From an uncultured Bacteroidota bacterium (lineage in GTDB: Bacteria; Bacteroidota; Bacteroidia; Chitinophagales; Chitinophagaceae), in NCBI GenBank assembly GCA_903887415.1, contig CAISPO010000037.1, forward strand, positions 186,001 through 250,000: DNA of 64,000 nucleotides, written 5' to 3'. Shown here piece by piece: positions 1 to 10,300 of this stretch. The notes under the pieces were generated by a model. That model did not search any database. It had not been told where the DNA came from and saw nothing but the letters and a program-made list of their open reading frames with translations. The position numbers and the translations under genes are program-made. Each line of letters starts with the position of its first letter. Positions within the stretch are counted from its first letter, which is position 1.

Positions 1-22
1 CGGATCAATTTCTTTTAAGAAC

Positions 23-289
23 ATGCTTTTTCGTAACGAAATTGTATTTGCATTTGATGAATTAGACGGTTATGTAGAAACTATTCAAAGAGATGGTAAC
101 TCCAATGAGTACAGTGTAATTTATCTTGTAAAAGAGGCTAAATATGTAGCAAAGGTCAGTGACTTTTTTTGTTCTAATTATAATGAGCTAAAACAGGGTT
201 TGGGAGGATTGAAATATTTGGGCATAAAAAAATTCAACATAATAGATAGTTTCAAAGTCTTGTGTGGCCTGTCGGTTTATCATAAATAA
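23..289 (+). CDS. Hypothetical protein, probably the C-terminal part of a longer gene
   Basis: Unrecognised protein. From the ATG given here it is 88 residues, but the frame is open without a stop back to the left edge of the window, so this is probably the tail of a longer protein whose start lies outside. It is AT-rich and contains a Lys/Tyr-rich C-terminal half (GLGGLKYLGIKKFNIIDSFK). No signal peptide, membrane segment or catalytic motif is visible. It ends three bases before the convergent protease-like gene. No function is proposed. Confidence 0.45.
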   Translation: MLFRNEIVFAFDELDGYVETIQRDGNSNEYSVIYLVKEAKYVAKVSDFFCSNYNELKQGLGGLKYLGIKKFNIIDSFKVLCGLSVYHK

Positions 290-292
290 GGG

Positions 293-673
293 CTACATCG
301 CCAACCCACCAGCGACATTTGGCCGTTCCGGATGAACGCTTAGCTTCTGTAATTTCGGATGCACGATCAGGTCCATATCCTCCACAGGTATAGCACCTAG
401 CAGCACAGTATCACCCATTACCATTGCACCCACATAAGATTGCCTGTCTTCAAACTCAACTTTTAGAGGCCCCACGTAGGGCACTTCAACAATGTGGCCA
501 TTCGCTAGTTTTACATCACGTTTCTGCAGCTCTTCCAGTTTTAGCTGCATTGCGATTTCCTGTGTAATGCACAAGTAGGTAGCTCCGGCATCGGCAATAC
601 AATTAGTTTCTACAGGCTTCAACTCTGTATTCCTTGCGTTTGATAGTCTGATTTTGGCAGCTACTATTCCCGT
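293..673 (-). CDS. Clan AA (retropepsin-like) aspartic protease, apparent ACG start
   Basis: Small retropepsin-like protein. The core CIADAGATYLCI matches the D-[ST]-G-A active-site loop of clan AA aspartic proteases, but has Ala where Thr/Ser is usual (DAGA), so activity is uncertain. A later hydrophobic stretch (AMVMGDTVLLGAIPVEDMDLIV) fits the family's second half (psi loop, 'LLG...LE.....D'). The first ATG/GTG/TTG in frame is TTG at 622, which would remove the N-terminal strand. Reading further upstream gives GIVAAKIRLSNARNTE, which resembles the usual family start MGxVYAxIxLxN, with ACG at 671-673 in place of ATG; a stop follows just upstream. So either ACG is used or the start has mutated. 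It lies behind the lpdA terminator. Confidence 0.6.
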   Translation of the reverse strand, partial: TGIVAAKIRLSNARNTELKPVETNCIADAGATYLCITQEIAMQLKLEELQKRDVKLANGHIVEVPYVGPLKVEFEDRQSYVGAMVMGDTVLLGAIPVEDMDLIVHPKLQKLSVHPERPNVAGGLAM

Positions 674-702
674 ATTGTAAAGTTATGAAAAGTACAAGAA
701 CA

Positions 703-729
703 ACAAGGGCTGCCCAAAGCAGCCCTTGT
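703..729 (-). terminator. Hairpin terminator of lpdA
   Basis: Perfect 11-bp inverted repeat (ACAAGGGCTGC / GCAGCCCTTGT) with a 5-base loop, 35 bases past the lpdA stop on the minus strand, followed on that strand by a T-rich but interrupted run. Confidence 0.7.
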
Positions 730-763
730 ACAAATAACAATCCTAATTCCCAACCACCAATTG

Positions 764-2170
764 CTATAAATGTATCGCTTCGCCCAGCGCAGCTTCCACC
801 GCATCTTTAATGCCCTCGCTCATAGTCGGGTGGGGGTGTATGCTGTCCAGCACTTCCTGCCAGGTTGTTTCCAGTTTGCGGGCTACCACTGTTTCTGCAA
901 TGGTCTCGGTTACATTGTAACCAATAGAGTGCGTGCCCAGCCACTCGCCATACTTGGCATCAAATATCACTTTCACAAAACCTTCGGTAGCGCCTGCGCC
1001 CACTGCCTTGCCCGATGCCGTAAATGGGAACTTGCCAACTTTTATTTCGTAGCCTGCATCCTTGGCTTGCTTTTCGGTAAGGCCTACGCTGGCTATTTCC
1101 GGCGAGCAGTAGGTACAGCCGGGTACATTGCCGTAATCCAGTGGCTCGGGCATGTGCTTGTACTTGCCTTCTTTATTGGCTATAGCTTCCACGCAAATGA
1201 TAGCTCCCTTAGATGCCACATGCGCCAGCGCCTGGCCGGGTGTAATATCGCCTATCGCGTATATTCCGTCCACATTGGTCTTAAAATATTTGTCTACCAG
1301 CACCTTGCCCTTGTCTGTCTTTATGTTCAGGGCTTCAAGGCCTATGTTCTCTATGTTTGCTGCAATGCCTACTGCGCTTAGCACCACGTCTGCTTCCAGC
1401 ACCACATCGCCAGTTGCTGTTTTTACCGTAGCTTTTACGCCTGCGCCCGCTGTATCCAGTTTCTCAACAGATGCATTGGTCATTACGGTAATGCCCTTCT
1501 TCTTGAAACTCTTTTCCAGTTCTTTGGAGATGTCCTCATCTTCAACAGGTACTATCCTTGGCAGGAACTCCACAATTGTCACCTTAGTGCCTATACTATT
1601 ATAGAAATATGCAAACTCCACACCTATCGCACCGCTGCCTACAACTATCATTGTTTTCGGCTGTGTTGGCAGGTTCATCGCCTCGCGGTAGCCTATTACC
1701 TTCTTGCCATCCTGTGGCAGGTTGGGTAGCTGGCGGCTGCGCGCGCCGGTAGCCAGTATCACATGGCGGGCCTGCTGTACAGTTACTTTACCATCTGTTC
1801 CGGTTACTTCCACTTCTTTTTTAGCGTTCAGCTTGCCCATGCCCATGATCACGTCTATCTTGTTCTTCTTCATCAGGAACTGTACGCCCTTGCTCATTTT
1901 GTCGGCTGCGCCACGGCTACGCTTGATCACCGCACCGAAATCAGCTTTGAAATCTGTAGCAACGATCCCATAATCGGCCGCATGAGTGAAGTTTTCAAAC
2001 ACACTCGCTGTTTTCAAAAGTGCCTTTGTAGGGATACAACCCCAGTTGAGGCATATGCCGCCCAGGTTTTCCTTTTCTACAATTGCTGTTTTAAAACCAA
2101 GCTGCGAAGCGCGGATAGCCGCCACATAACCACCGGGGCCACTTCCTATTACGATTATATCGTATGCCAT
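764..2170 (-). CDS. lpdA: Dihydrolipoyl dehydrogenase (E3)
   Basis: FAD-dependent E3 subunit that reoxidises dihydrolipoamide in 2-oxoacid dehydrogenase and glycine cleavage complexes, using NAD+. The 468-residue length is normal. Seen in order: FAD-binding GSGPGGYVAAIRA near residue 9, the redox disulfide motif GGICLNWGCIPTK near residue 38, the NAD-binding GSGAIGVEFAYFY near 180, the second FAD contact YAIGDI near 310, and the C-terminal His-Glu pair in HPHPTMSE. It is a single gene with no E1/E2 partners beside it. A TAnnTTTG-like -7 box (TACATTTG) lies about 40 bases upstream on the minus strand, and a hairpin terminator follows. Confidence 0.97.
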   Translation of the reverse strand: MAYDIIVIGSGPGGYVAAIRASQLGFKTAIVEKENLGGICLNWGCIPTKALLKTASVFENFTHAADYGIVATDFKADFGAVIKRSRGAADKMSKGVQFLMKKNKIDVIMGMGKLNAKKEVEVTGTDGKVTVQQARHVILATGARSRQLPNLPQDGKKVIGYREAMNLPTQPKTMIVVGSGAIGVEFAYFYNSIGTKVTIVEFLPRIVPVEDEDISKELEKSFKKKGITVMTNASVEKLDTAGAGVKATVKTATGDVVLEADVVLSAVGIAANIENIGLEALNIKTDKGKVLVDKYFKTNVDGIYAIGDITPGQALAHVASKGAIICVEAIANKEGKYKHMPEPLDYGNVPGCTYCSPEIASVGLTEKQAKDAGYEIKVGKFPFTASGKAVGAGATEGFVKVIFDAKYGEWLGTHSIGYNVTETIAETVVARKLETTWQEVLDSIHPHPTMSEGIKDAVEAALGEAIHL

Positions 2171-2207
2171 AAAGGGAATTTTTTAGTGAAAATTATCAAT
2201 GAGGGGA

Positions 2208-2215
2208 CAAATGTA
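2208..2215 (-). promoter_or_regulatory. Bacteroidota-type -7 box of lpdA
   Basis: TACATTTG on the minus strand, an exact match to TAnnTTTG, about 37 bases upstream of the lpdA ATG. No convincing -33 TTTG at the usual spacing. Confidence 0.5.
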
Positions 2216-2470
2216 ATAAAAAACTGAGAGCAAGGACTATTGCATTTTGGTATCGTCCGATATAAGTTTGCCAGGAGAGACAAGTTGATCGCATCATTAA
2301 ATTGAGGCATTATTCATCTGTACTACGGCAATAAGTCGGCTCGTTACTTTTCTAAAAAATACCCCAAAAAGAATAAAATATTACCAAATCGCAGCCATTT
2401 TTTAAATTTTTCACCCATTTTCACCCCATTTTGCCTTAAAAATAGCATTTCGCTTTTTGGGTTTAATGAT

Positions 2471-2478
2471 TACTTTTG
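2471..2478 (+). promoter_or_regulatory. Bacteroidota-type -7 box of efp
   Basis: TACTTTTG followed by CAGTCC, matching TAnnTTTG, 26 bases before the chosen efp start. It lies inside the longest possible reading frame, which is the reason for preferring the downstream ATG. Confidence 0.6.
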
Positions 2479-2504
2479 CAGTCCATTCAAAACAAAAAAT
2501 CTTC

Positions 2505-3071
2505 ATGGCTACAACAGCAGATATGCGTAACGGTTTGATCATTAAACTCGATGGCAGCCTTTACTCAGTAGTGGAATTCGGACAAAACAAAACCGCACGC
2601 GCGGCCGCAAAGGTTTGGGCTAAGCTCAAAGGCGTTGATAACAGCCGCTCTATAGAGCATACCTGGAACTCCGGCGACAACATTTTCCCCGTTCGTGTAG
2701 AAAAACGTAACTATCAATATCTCTACAAAGACGAAAGCGGCTTCAACCTCATGGACAATAATACTTTCGAGCAGATCGTATTAGGCGAGAACATGGTGGA
2801 CAACCCGGGTCTCTATAAAGACGGCCAGGAGTGCTTCGTGATCTTTAATACCGAGACGGAAACCCCGATGGGTGTGGAGCTTCCGCCAAGCATTAACCTC
2901 AAGGTTACATACTCCGAGCCAGGGGTAAAAGGCGATACGGCTACTCGTGCCACTAAGCCGGCCACCCTGGAGACGGGCGCTACTATACCTGTGCCGCTGT
3001 TCGTGAACGAAGGTGATCTTATTAAGATCGACTCTAAGACAGGTGCGTATGTGGAACGTGTTAAAAATTAA
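2505..3071 (+). CDS. efp: Elongation factor P
   Basis: EF-P enters the ribosomal E site and relieves stalling at polyproline stretches. The protein is 188 residues with the three-barrel layout: KOW-like N-terminal barrel (MATTADMRNGLIIKLDG), central OB fold (NFMDxxTFEQ-like region, here LMDNNTFEQIVLG) and the C-terminal OB signature (ATKPATLETGATIPVPLFV). Position 32 is in a K/R-type loop (GQNKTARAAAKV), where this lineage has a Lys/Arg-modifiable tip. A longer frame begins at 2457 but its first 16 residues overlap the promoter -7 box and do not resemble EF-P, so the ATG at 2505 is the start. A hairpin terminator follows. Confidence 0.96.
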   Translation: MATTADMRNGLIIKLDGSLYSVVEFGQNKTARAAAKVWAKLKGVDNSRSIEHTWNSGDNIFPVRVEKRNYQYLYKDESGFNLMDNNTFEQIVLGENMVDNPGLYKDGQECFVIFNTETETPMGVELPPSINLKVTYSEPGVKGDTATRATKPATLETGATIPVPLFVNEGDLIKIDSKTGAYVERVKN

Positions 3072-3099
3072 TTAACCTGCCTGCCGGTAGGCAGGTTAA
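3072..3099 (+). terminator. Hairpin terminator of efp
   Basis: 11-bp perfect inverted repeat (TTAACCTGCCT / AGGCAGGTTAA, 6-base loop) immediately after the efp stop. No T-run follows, so it may be a common intergenic palindrome serving as terminator. Confidence 0.5.
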
Positions 3100-3202
3100 T
3101 AGGGTAAAAGGTTGAAGTTGATAAATTAAGGTAGCTGGGATAACGCAATAGCTTTAGACTTTCTACCAAATACTTTCTACTAAAATACTTAAAACAACAT
3201 TC

Positions 3203-3700
3203 ATGGAGTACAAACAGATCCAGGAACTGATAAAAACGATCAACAAATCGAATATCAGCGAATTATGTATTGAAGAAGGCGAATTCAAGATCATTATTAA
3301 GCAGGAGCTTGCTGCCCCGGCCCAATATGTATCAATGCCACAAATGTCAATGCCTATGCAGCAAGCGGCTCCCCAGCAAGCAGCAGCTCCGGTGGCACAG
3401 CAAGCACAAAACCCGGCTCCGGCCGCTGAAAAGCCAGCAGCGCCTGCTCCCGCGAGCAATACAATGACGATCAAATCGCCAATGATAGGCACTTTCTACC
3501 GCAGCCCATCACCGGACAAGCCCGTTTTTGTGAATATAGGCGATGAAATAAAGGCAGGGCAGGTGCTTTGCATCATTGAGGCCATGAAACTGTTTAACGA
3601 AATAGAGAGCGAAGTAAGCGGCCGCCTGGTAAAGGTGGTTGCTGATGATTCATCGCCTGTTGAGTACGATCAGCCGTTGTTCATCATTGAGCCAATGTAA
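3203..3700 (+). CDS. accB: Acetyl-CoA carboxylase biotin carboxyl carrier protein
   Basis: Carries the biotin that shuttles CO2 between biotin carboxylase and carboxyltransferase in malonyl-CoA synthesis. The 165-residue protein has an N-terminal helix region, an Ala/Pro/Gln-rich flexible linker (about residues 35-90) and a C-terminal biotinyl domain with the biotinylation site EAMKL near residue 130. It lies 95 bases before accC on the same strand, the normal accBC arrangement. The Ala/Pro linker generates the spurious reverse-strand frame here. Confidence 0.96.
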   Translation: MEYKQIQELIKTINKSNISELCIEEGEFKIIIKQELAAPAQYVSMPQMSMPMQQAAPQQAAAPVAQQAQNPAPAAEKPAAPAPASNTMTIKSPMIGTFYRSPSPDKPVFVNIGDEIKAGQVLCIIEAMKLFNEIESEVSGRLVKVVADDSSPVEYDQPLFIIEPM

Positions 3701-3714
3701 TTCGACAATTCGAT

Positions 3715-3767
3715 AATTCGGCAATTTGACAACGTCCTGAATTGGCTAATTGTCGAATTGCCGAATT
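3715..3767. repeat. Inverted repeat between accB and accC
   Basis: 17-base arms at 3715-3731 and 3751-3767 (AATTCGGCAATTTGACA / TGTCGAATTGCCGAATT) with one mismatch and a 19-base spacer, preceded by related AATTCGACAATTCG copies. A long mRNA hairpin between two genes that must be co-expressed. Confidence 0.6.
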
Positions 3768-3795
3768 CTAATTATACACCATTAAATTTTTTTAA

Positions 3796-5133
3796 GTGTT
3801 TAAGAAAATACTAATTGCCAATCGTGGTGAGATCGCTTTGCGCATCATTCGCACCTGCCGTGAAATGGGTATCCGTACAGTAGCTGTGTATTCTACTGCG
3901 GATAAAGACAGCCTGCACGTCCGTTTTGCAGATGAAGCGGTGTGCATAGGCAAGCCCCAGAGCAGCGATTCTTACCTGAATATACAGCATATCATGGCCG
4001 CTGCCGAGATCACTAATGCCGATGCCATTCATCCCGGCTATGGCTTCCTGGCGGAGAATGCCAACTTCGCGGAGATATGCGCCCAGTACAACATTAAATT
4101 CATAGGCCCTACTCCTGATATGATCAGGTCTATGGGCGACAAGATAACTGCCAAGGAAACCATGATAAAGGCGGGAGTGCCTGTTATTCCCGGTTCCGAA
4201 GGCTTGCTGAACAATGTGGAAGAGGCAAAACAAATCGCTAATGACATGGGCTTCCCGGTCATTATTAAGGCTACTGCCGGCGGTGGCGGCAAGGGTATGC
4301 GTGTGGTATGGGCGGAAAGCGAAGTTGAACATGCTTACAATACTGCAAAAATAGAAGCTGCCGCATCGTTTAAGAACGACGGCATCTACATGGAGAAATT
4401 TGTGGAAGAGCCTCGCCATATAGAAATACAAGTTGCCGGTGACCAGTTTGGCACAGTATGCCATCTCAGCGAACGCGATTGTTCTATCCAGCGCCGCCAC
4501 CAGAAGCTGGTTGAGGAATCACCCTCTCCATTTATGACACCCGAATTGCGCGAGAAAATGGGCGCTGCCGCTATTAAAGCAGCCGCTGCTATAAACTATG
4601 AGAGTGTAGGTACCATTGAATTCCTGGTTGACAAACACCGCAATTTCTACTTCATGGAGATGAATACCCGTATCCAGGTAGAGCACGGCGTTACCGAAGA
4701 AGTGATCAGTTACGACCTTATCAAAGAACAAATAAAAATTGCAGCGGGTGTACCCATCAGTGGCCGCAATTACGAACCCAAGATACATGCCATAGAGTGC
4801 CGTATCAATGCCGAAGACCCATACAACGATTTCCGCCCTTGCCCCGGCAAGATCACTACACTGCATACGCCTGGTGGGCACGGGGTGCGTGTGGACTCAC
4901 ACATCTATGCAGGTTACACCATACCTCCTTACTATGATTCCATGATCGCGAAGGTTATTGCCGTAGCCCAGACCCGTGAAGAAGCTATCAATACCATGGA
5001 GCGCGCCCTTAGCGAATACGTTATCGAAGGCGTTAAAACGACCATACCTTTTCATATGCAGCTAATGCGCAACGAGGATTTTCGGAAGGGAAATTTTACG
5101 ACAAAGTTCATTGAGAGCTTTAAGCTGGTATAG
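3796..5133 (+). CDS. accC: Acetyl-CoA carboxylase, biotin carboxylase subunit
   Basis: ATP-dependent carboxylation of biotin on AccB. The protein is 445 residues, typical for AccC. It begins [19 protein letters not shown] on a GTG codon; that N-terminus is so conserved that the GTG start is secure. Further motifs: the glycine-rich ATP-grasp loop [11 protein letters not shown] near residue 158, [11 protein letters not shown] near 230, and the catalytic [10 protein letters not shown] near 290. Follows accB in the same direction; accA/accD are not in the window. Confidence 0.97.
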   Translation: MFKKILIANRGEIALRIIRTCREMGIRTVAVYSTADKDSLHVRFADEAVCIGKPQSSDSYLNIQHIMAAAEITNADAIHPGYGFLAENANFAEICAQYNIKFIGPTPDMIRSMGDKITAKETMIKAGVPVIPGSEGLLNNVEEAKQIANDMGFPVIIKATAGGGGKGMRVVWAESEVEHAYNTAKIEAAASFKNDGIYMEKFVEEPRHIEIQVAGDQFGTVCHLSERDCSIQRRHQKLVEESPSPFMTPELREKMGAAAIKAAAAINYESVGTIEFLVDKHRNFYFMEMNTRIQVEHGVTEEVISYDLIKEQIKIAAGVPISGRNYEPKIHAIECRINAEDPYNDFRPCPGKITTLHTPGGHGVRVDSHIYAGYTIPPYYDSMIAKVIAVAQTREEAINTMERALSEYVIEGVKTTIPFHMQLMRNEDFRKGNFTTKFIESFKLV

Positions 5134-5220
5134 GGTTGGGAGGCGTTATTCGTAAGGCATAGGCCCCATTATTATTTAGTTAAAGCTGGTGCGGTGTGCC
5201 GATTGCCAGTTTCAAATTTA

Positions 5221-5228
5221 TACTTTCG
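5221..5228 (+). promoter_or_regulatory. -7 box of the rfbBA operon
   Basis: TACTTTCG (part of TATACTTTCGCAG) ends only 4 bases before the rfbB ATG, implying a very short or absent 5' leader. One base differs from TAnnTTTG. Confidence 0.45.
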
Positions 5229-5232
5229 CAGC

Positions 5233-6288
5233 ATGAAAAAAACATTGCTCATTACAGGCGGGGCCGGATTTATCGGCTCGCACGTGGTACGCTTATTTGT
5301 TAATAAATACCCGGATTATAAGATCGTAAACCTCGATGCGCTTACCTATGCGGGTAACCTGGAAAACCTGAAAGATATTGAGAACGCTCCCAATTATATT
5401 TTCGAAAAAGCTGACATTACCGATGCGGCCCATATCGAAAGCCTGTTTAAGAAATATGGCTTTGATGGGGTAGTGCATCTTGCCGCAGAGAGTCACGTGG
5501 ATCGTTCTATTACTGATCCCAATGCTTTTATACAGACCAATGTAATGGGCACGGCCAACCTGCTCAATGCCGCCCGTGCTGCGTGGAAAGGGAATTTTGA
5601 AGGCAAGCGGTTCTATCATGTATCCACGGATGAAGTTTACGGCTCGCTGGGCGCTGAGGGCTTTTTCCTCGAGACAACACCTTACGATCCTCAATCCCCA
5701 TACTCTGCGTCTAAGGCCGCTTCAGATCATCTGGTACGCGCATATGGCAATACTTACGACCTGCCTTTTGTGATCACCAACTGCTCTAATAATTACGGGC
5801 CTAACCATTTCCCGGAAAAACTGATACCACTATTCATCAACAATATCTGCAACAACAAGCCACTGCCGGTATATGGCGATGGTAAGTACACCCGCGACTG
5901 GCTGTACGTTGTGGACCATGCCCGCGCTATAGATATGGTTTTTCATGGCGGCAGGAATGGCGAGACCTACAACATTGGTGGTTTCAACGAATGGCAGAAC
6001 ATTGAGCTGGTAAAGCTGCTGTGCAAAGAAATGGATGAAAAGCTGGGCCGTACACCCGGCGAATCTGAAAAGCTCATTACTTACATCAAAGACCGTCCCG
6101 GCCACGACCGCCGCTATGCAATTGATGCAAATAAGATCAACAAGGAACTCGGCTGGTATCCTTCTGTAACATTTGAAGAAGGCCTAAGCAAAACCATAGA
6201 CTGGTATCTTGCTAATGAAGAATGGCTTAATCATGTAACTTCGGGCAATTATCAGAAATATTACGAAACACAATACACCAACAGATAA
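5233..6288 (+). CDS. rfbB: dTDP-glucose 4,6-dehydratase
   Basis: Second step of dTDP-L-rhamnose (and other dTDP-deoxysugar) synthesis: NAD-dependent conversion of dTDP-glucose to the 4-keto-6-deoxy sugar. 351 residues, an extended short-chain dehydrogenase. Seen: Rossmann motif [10 protein letters not shown] at the N-terminus, STDEVYG, the catalytic YSASKAASD (Tyr-x3-Lys), and the substrate motif [15 protein letters not shown] 13-residue longer frame exists, but it crosses the -7 promoter box, so ATG 5233 is chosen. The stop overlaps the rfbA start (TAATG), so the two are translationally coupled. Confidence 0.96.
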   Translation: MKKTLLITGGAGFIGSHVVRLFVNKYPDYKIVNLDALTYAGNLENLKDIENAPNYIFEKADITDAAHIESLFKKYGFDGVVHLAAESHVDRSITDPNAFIQTNVMGTANLLNAARAAWKGNFEGKRFYHVSTDEVYGSLGAEGFFLETTPYDPQSPYSASKAASDHLVRAYGNTYDLPFVITNCSNNYGPNHFPEKLIPLFINNICNNKPLPVYGDGKYTRDWLYVVDHARAIDMVFHGGRNGETYNIGGFNEWQNIELVKLLCKEMDEKLGRTPGESEKLITYIKDRPGHDRRYAIDANKINKELGWYPSVTFEEGLSKTIDWYLANEEWLNHVTSGNYQKYYETQYTNR

Positions 6289-7154
6289 TGAAAGGAATCA
6301 TTCTGGCCGGCGGCTCCGGCACCCGTTTGTACCCGCTAACAATTGCTGTGAGCAAGCAGCTGATGCCTGTATATGACAAGCCGATGATTTACTACCCATT
6401 GTCAACGCTGATGCTTGCAGGCATCAACCAGATACTCATAATAACTACACCTGAAGACCAGCCTGCATTTAAGAAATTGCTGGGTGATGGTTCTTCTATT
6501 GGCTGCAGGTTTGAATACATCGTTCAGCCACGTCCGGAGGGCCTGGCGCAGGCATTTATCCTGGGCGCTGACTTTATTGGTAAAGACCCGGCTGCGCTGG
6601 TGCTTGGCGACAATATATTTTATGGTTCCGGTATGGGCACGTTGTTGCAGAAAAAATCAAATCCTGATGGGGCGGTAGTATTTGCCTACCAGGTACAGGA
6701 TCCCGAAAGATATGGAGTAGTTGAGTTTGACAAAAGCAACCGTGTCCTCAGCATAGAGGAAAAGCCCGAAAAACCAAAATCGAATTATGCGGTGCCTGGT
6801 CTGTATTTTTATGATAATGACGTTGTAGCCATCTCAAAAGCCATTAAGCCTTCGCACCGTGGTGAGCTGGAAATAACTGATGTTAACAAAGTATATCTGG
6901 AAAAAGGAAAGCTGGAAGTGGGTGTTCTCGACCGCGGTACTGCCTGGCTCGATACCGGTACATTTGATTCCCTGATTGAGGCCGGTGAATTCATTGAAGT
7001 AATAGAAAAGCGACAGGGCCTCAAAATAGGCTGCATAGAAGAGATCGCCTACCGCAACGGCTGGATAGGGCATGAGCAAATGGAAAAACTAGCCGCCACC
7101 TACATGAAGAGTGGCTACGGCGCTTACTTAAAGAAACTCATCGGCAATATTTAA
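6288..7154 (+). CDS. rfbA: Glucose-1-phosphate thymidylyltransferase
   Basis: Makes dTDP-glucose from dTTP and glucose-1-phosphate, the substrate of RfbB. 288 residues, normal for RmlA. Nucleotide-binding loop [11 protein letters not shown] at residues 8-18, [17 protein letters not shown], the metal/sugar-site [10 protein letters not shown] near residue 105 and the EKP motif ([14 protein letters not shown]). Start ATG overlaps the rfbB stop. rfbC and rfbD, needed to reach rhamnose, are not in the window. A strong terminator follows 33 bases downstream. Confidence 0.96.
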   Translation: MKGIILAGGSGTRLYPLTIAVSKQLMPVYDKPMIYYPLSTLMLAGINQILIITTPEDQPAFKKLLGDGSSIGCRFEYIVQPRPEGLAQAFILGADFIGKDPAALVLGDNIFYGSGMGTLLQKKSNPDGAVVFAYQVQDPERYGVVEFDKSNRVLSIEEKPEKPKSNYAVPGLYFYDNDVVAISKAIKPSHRGELEITDVNKVYLEKGKLEVGVLDRGTAWLDTGTFDSLIEAGEFIEVIEKRQGLKIGCIEEIAYRNGWIGHEQMEKLAATYMKSGYGAYLKKLIGNI

Positions 7155-7187
7155 CAGCGATAAACTCCATAAGGTTAAATCATTATA

Positions 7188-7210
7188 GGCTGCCTAACGC
7201 AGCCTTTTTT
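7188..7210 (+). terminator. Intrinsic terminator of rfbBA
   Basis: GGCTGC-CTAAC-GCAGCC followed by six T residues, 33 bases after the rfbA stop. Confidence 0.9.
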
Positions 7211-7310
7211 GTTGTCGGGCATCACTGGCGCGAGACTCGTACCTGTATAATTTAGGCTACCGATGCCTGTCACGACTGCAACAGCTACCCTGCCAAAATC
7301 CAAAATAAAA

Positions 7311-7338
7311 AAAGCCGCCTTGTTTCCAAGGCGGCTTT
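7311..7338 (-). terminator. Intrinsic terminator of the giant repeat gene
   Basis: 11-bp perfect stem (AAAGCCGCCTT / AAGGCGGCTTT) with a 6-base loop, followed on the minus strand by a seven-T run. Confidence 0.9.
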
Positions 7339-7357
7339 ATCACGAAAGACCATTTAC

Positions 7358-10300
7358 TTAGTTGTTCACCTTCACAAACTTCTCAGCCCTCAGCAATGCA
7401 TTGTTCTCATCATAGATCATGATCATGTAGAGGCCATCAGCCAGGTTAGATACATTTATGCTGGTAGCTTGTTTCTGCTCCAGTACCACTTTGCCATCAG
7501 GGCTCATCACAGTTACATTCACGGTCACTGGCGCATCTATCGTAAGCGTTGATGTAGCAGGGTTTGGATACACGCGGATGCTCATATCGGATGTTGTGTT
7601 GTTAACACCTGTTCCGCCGCCGCCGCCGCCTGGTATCGTATAGTTTCCGGAGTTCACAAAGCACCCGTTAGCATCAGATACCACAACCTTATATACGCCC
7701 GGCGTTGGGCTGCTGAGTATGCTGCTGTTTGCGCCTGTTATAGGCGAACCGTTTTTATACCACTGGTAGCTTGTATAAGAGCCGGTGTACAGGTAATTGC
7801 CGGTGCTGTTATAGCTGATGATAGGATGGGGTGGCGCTATTACAGTTGTGCCGGTTATTGTTTCGCTGCACGTACCGTTATTAATGGTAACGGTAAAGAG
7901 TCCGGTAGTATCCGTAATGTAGCTGCTGTTGGTAGCGCCTGCTATGTTCACACCGTCCATTGACCATTGATAAGTAAGAGTAGTGTCTATTGTTGCTACC
8001 AGGTTTATTGGTGTGCCGCCGCAAAGGGTCACATTACCCGCAGGGAGTATTGAAATGCCTGTTATGGCATTTCCTACCGTTACGTTATCAAACGCAGTGT
8101 TCGCACAGCCAAAGCTGTTCAGCACAGTATAGTATATAGCAGCGCCGCCCGGAGCGATACCGGTTACAACGCCGGTAGTGTCAACAGTAGCAACTGTGAT
8201 ATCGCTGCTGCTCCATGAGCCGCCTGTAGTGGCGTCCGCCAGCGTTATAGTATAGCCTGCACATACAGAGTTAAGGCCAATAATAGGATCAACATCAGGC
8301 AGCGGATTTACAGTTTCAACACTCGTTACAGATGTGCTGCAGCCGCCCATTCCGGCAACAGTATAGGTGATGTTCACCGTCCCTGCCGATATGCCTGTTA
8401 TTTTACCTGTTCCTGCATCGATAATTGCTATTGTCACGTCCCCGCTGTTCCATGTGCCGCCTGTTGTATCATCAACTAAGGTAGCGGTGCCATTAACGCA
8501 AACGCTCATCGCGCCTATGATCGTGGCAACTACCGGCATTGCATTTACGGTATCAGGAGTAGCCGCCGTGCCTACACATCCGTTCACATCTGTTACTGAA
8601 TAAGAGATGGTAACCATTCCTGCAGTAAGGCCGGTAACAATCCCAGTGACATCAACCGAGGCAATCGTTGTATCGGTACTGCTCCATACGCCGCCCGCAG
8701 TAGCATCGGACAGTGTGCTCATGGTGCCCACGCACTCGTTGGTGATGCCTGTTATTGCGGCAACTACCGGTAATGAGTTAACCGTTACCGGCGCGGTCAC
8801 GTAGCAGGTGCTTGGCAACGTATAAGTAATGATAGTAGTGCCACCGCCGATGCCGGTCATTAAGCCGGTGCCATCTATTGAGGCAATGCTGAGGTCATTA
8901 CTGCTCCATGTGCCGCCTGCTGCGGTATCTGTTAAGGTTGTTGAAGTGTTTACACAGATAGTGGTAAGGCCATTTATCGCGCCTGGTGATGGGTTCAGGA
9001 TTATGTATGCGCTGTCTATCATCAGGGCGTTACATGTTTCAGATGCATTTGTAGCAACTACATAATAAGAGCCCGGAATATTGAACACGCCAAAATCTAT
9101 TGGAGCGCCTGTACCGGTAACGGGTGTGCTGTAGGGCAGGGTATTAATATACAATTGGTAAGTAGCACCAACGTCAGATCCGCTCAGGGCTACATCATAG
9201 CCTGTTCCGCCCGCGCAGAGGCTGCCTCCGCCTGTTACTGTGTATTGATTCGGTGCCTGGTTTATGGTCACCTGCAACGTTGCAGTACACCCTGTTGCAA
9301 AAGCATAACTAATGGTAGTAACCCCGCCTGCTATGCCGGTCATATTGCCTGTTGCGTCGATGGTCGCAATAGTGGCATCATTGCTGCTCCATATTCCTCC
9401 AACTGATGTATCAGCCAGCATAGTCGAAGTACCAGAGCATATGCTGGAATCGCCGGTAATTGCTCCCGGTGTAGGGTTCACAACTACTATAGCGCTGTCG
9501 TTCATCAGGGCTATACAACCGGTTGTCGCATTGGTAGCAACCACATAATAAGAGCCCGGGAATGCCAGTGTTCCAAAATCAACTACAGAGCCTGTAGTGC
9601 CTGGCAGAGGCGCTCCATATGGCAAAGTATTAATGTAAAGCTGGTAGTTTACGCCGGTTTCAGAGTTGCTCAGTTGAATATCAAAGCCTGCTGCGCCTGC
9701 GCACATTGTACCGCCCCCGGTTACATCATAAGCTATAGGTAGTGGGTTAATAACGATGGTTACCGTATCATTCATAGCATTGAAACATCCTGTTGTCAGG
9801 TTGCCTGCCATAACGTAGTAAGAACCGGCCGCCGACTGTATTCCGAAATCAAGCGCCGAGCCTGTTCCGTCCATTGGAGTGCCTATTGGGAATCCATTTA
9901 AGAACAATGTATAAAGTACACCGGTCTCTGAGCCATCAAGAGCAACATCCAGCCCCGCGCCGCCAATGCAGTATCCGCCGCCGCCTGTTACATTGAACCC
10001 AGTTGGCAATGGGTTAATAGATACTATAGCACTTCCCGCCATGTTGGCGGTGCAGAGTGTTGCTGTTGTTGTATCAGTAGCTAAAACTGAGTAAACACCG
10101 GCGCCCGTCTGCAGGCCGAAATCTATTGCAGCACCGGTCCCTGCTATATATGAGCCTATTGGAGACCCGCCATAATACAATTGATAGTTTACTCCTGTTG
10201 AGGAATTGTCCAGTCCTACATCAACACCGGTTCCACCTGAGCAATATGCCCCGCCGCCCGTAACATTATATACGGTTGGCAAAGGATTGATGATTACGAA

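Larger units (their letters stand above)
2171..2504. other. Divergent intergenic region between lpdA and efp
   Basis: 334 bases without a gene. It holds the probable promoters of lpdA (minus) and efp (plus), each recognised only by a -7 box; the middle is AT-rich with no further structure that I can support. Confidence 0.6.

Noticed and set aside
770-1381. 203-residue plus-strand frame over lpdA
   Set aside because: Antisense shadow of the well-supported lpdA; rich in Cys/His/Tyr with no family resemblance.
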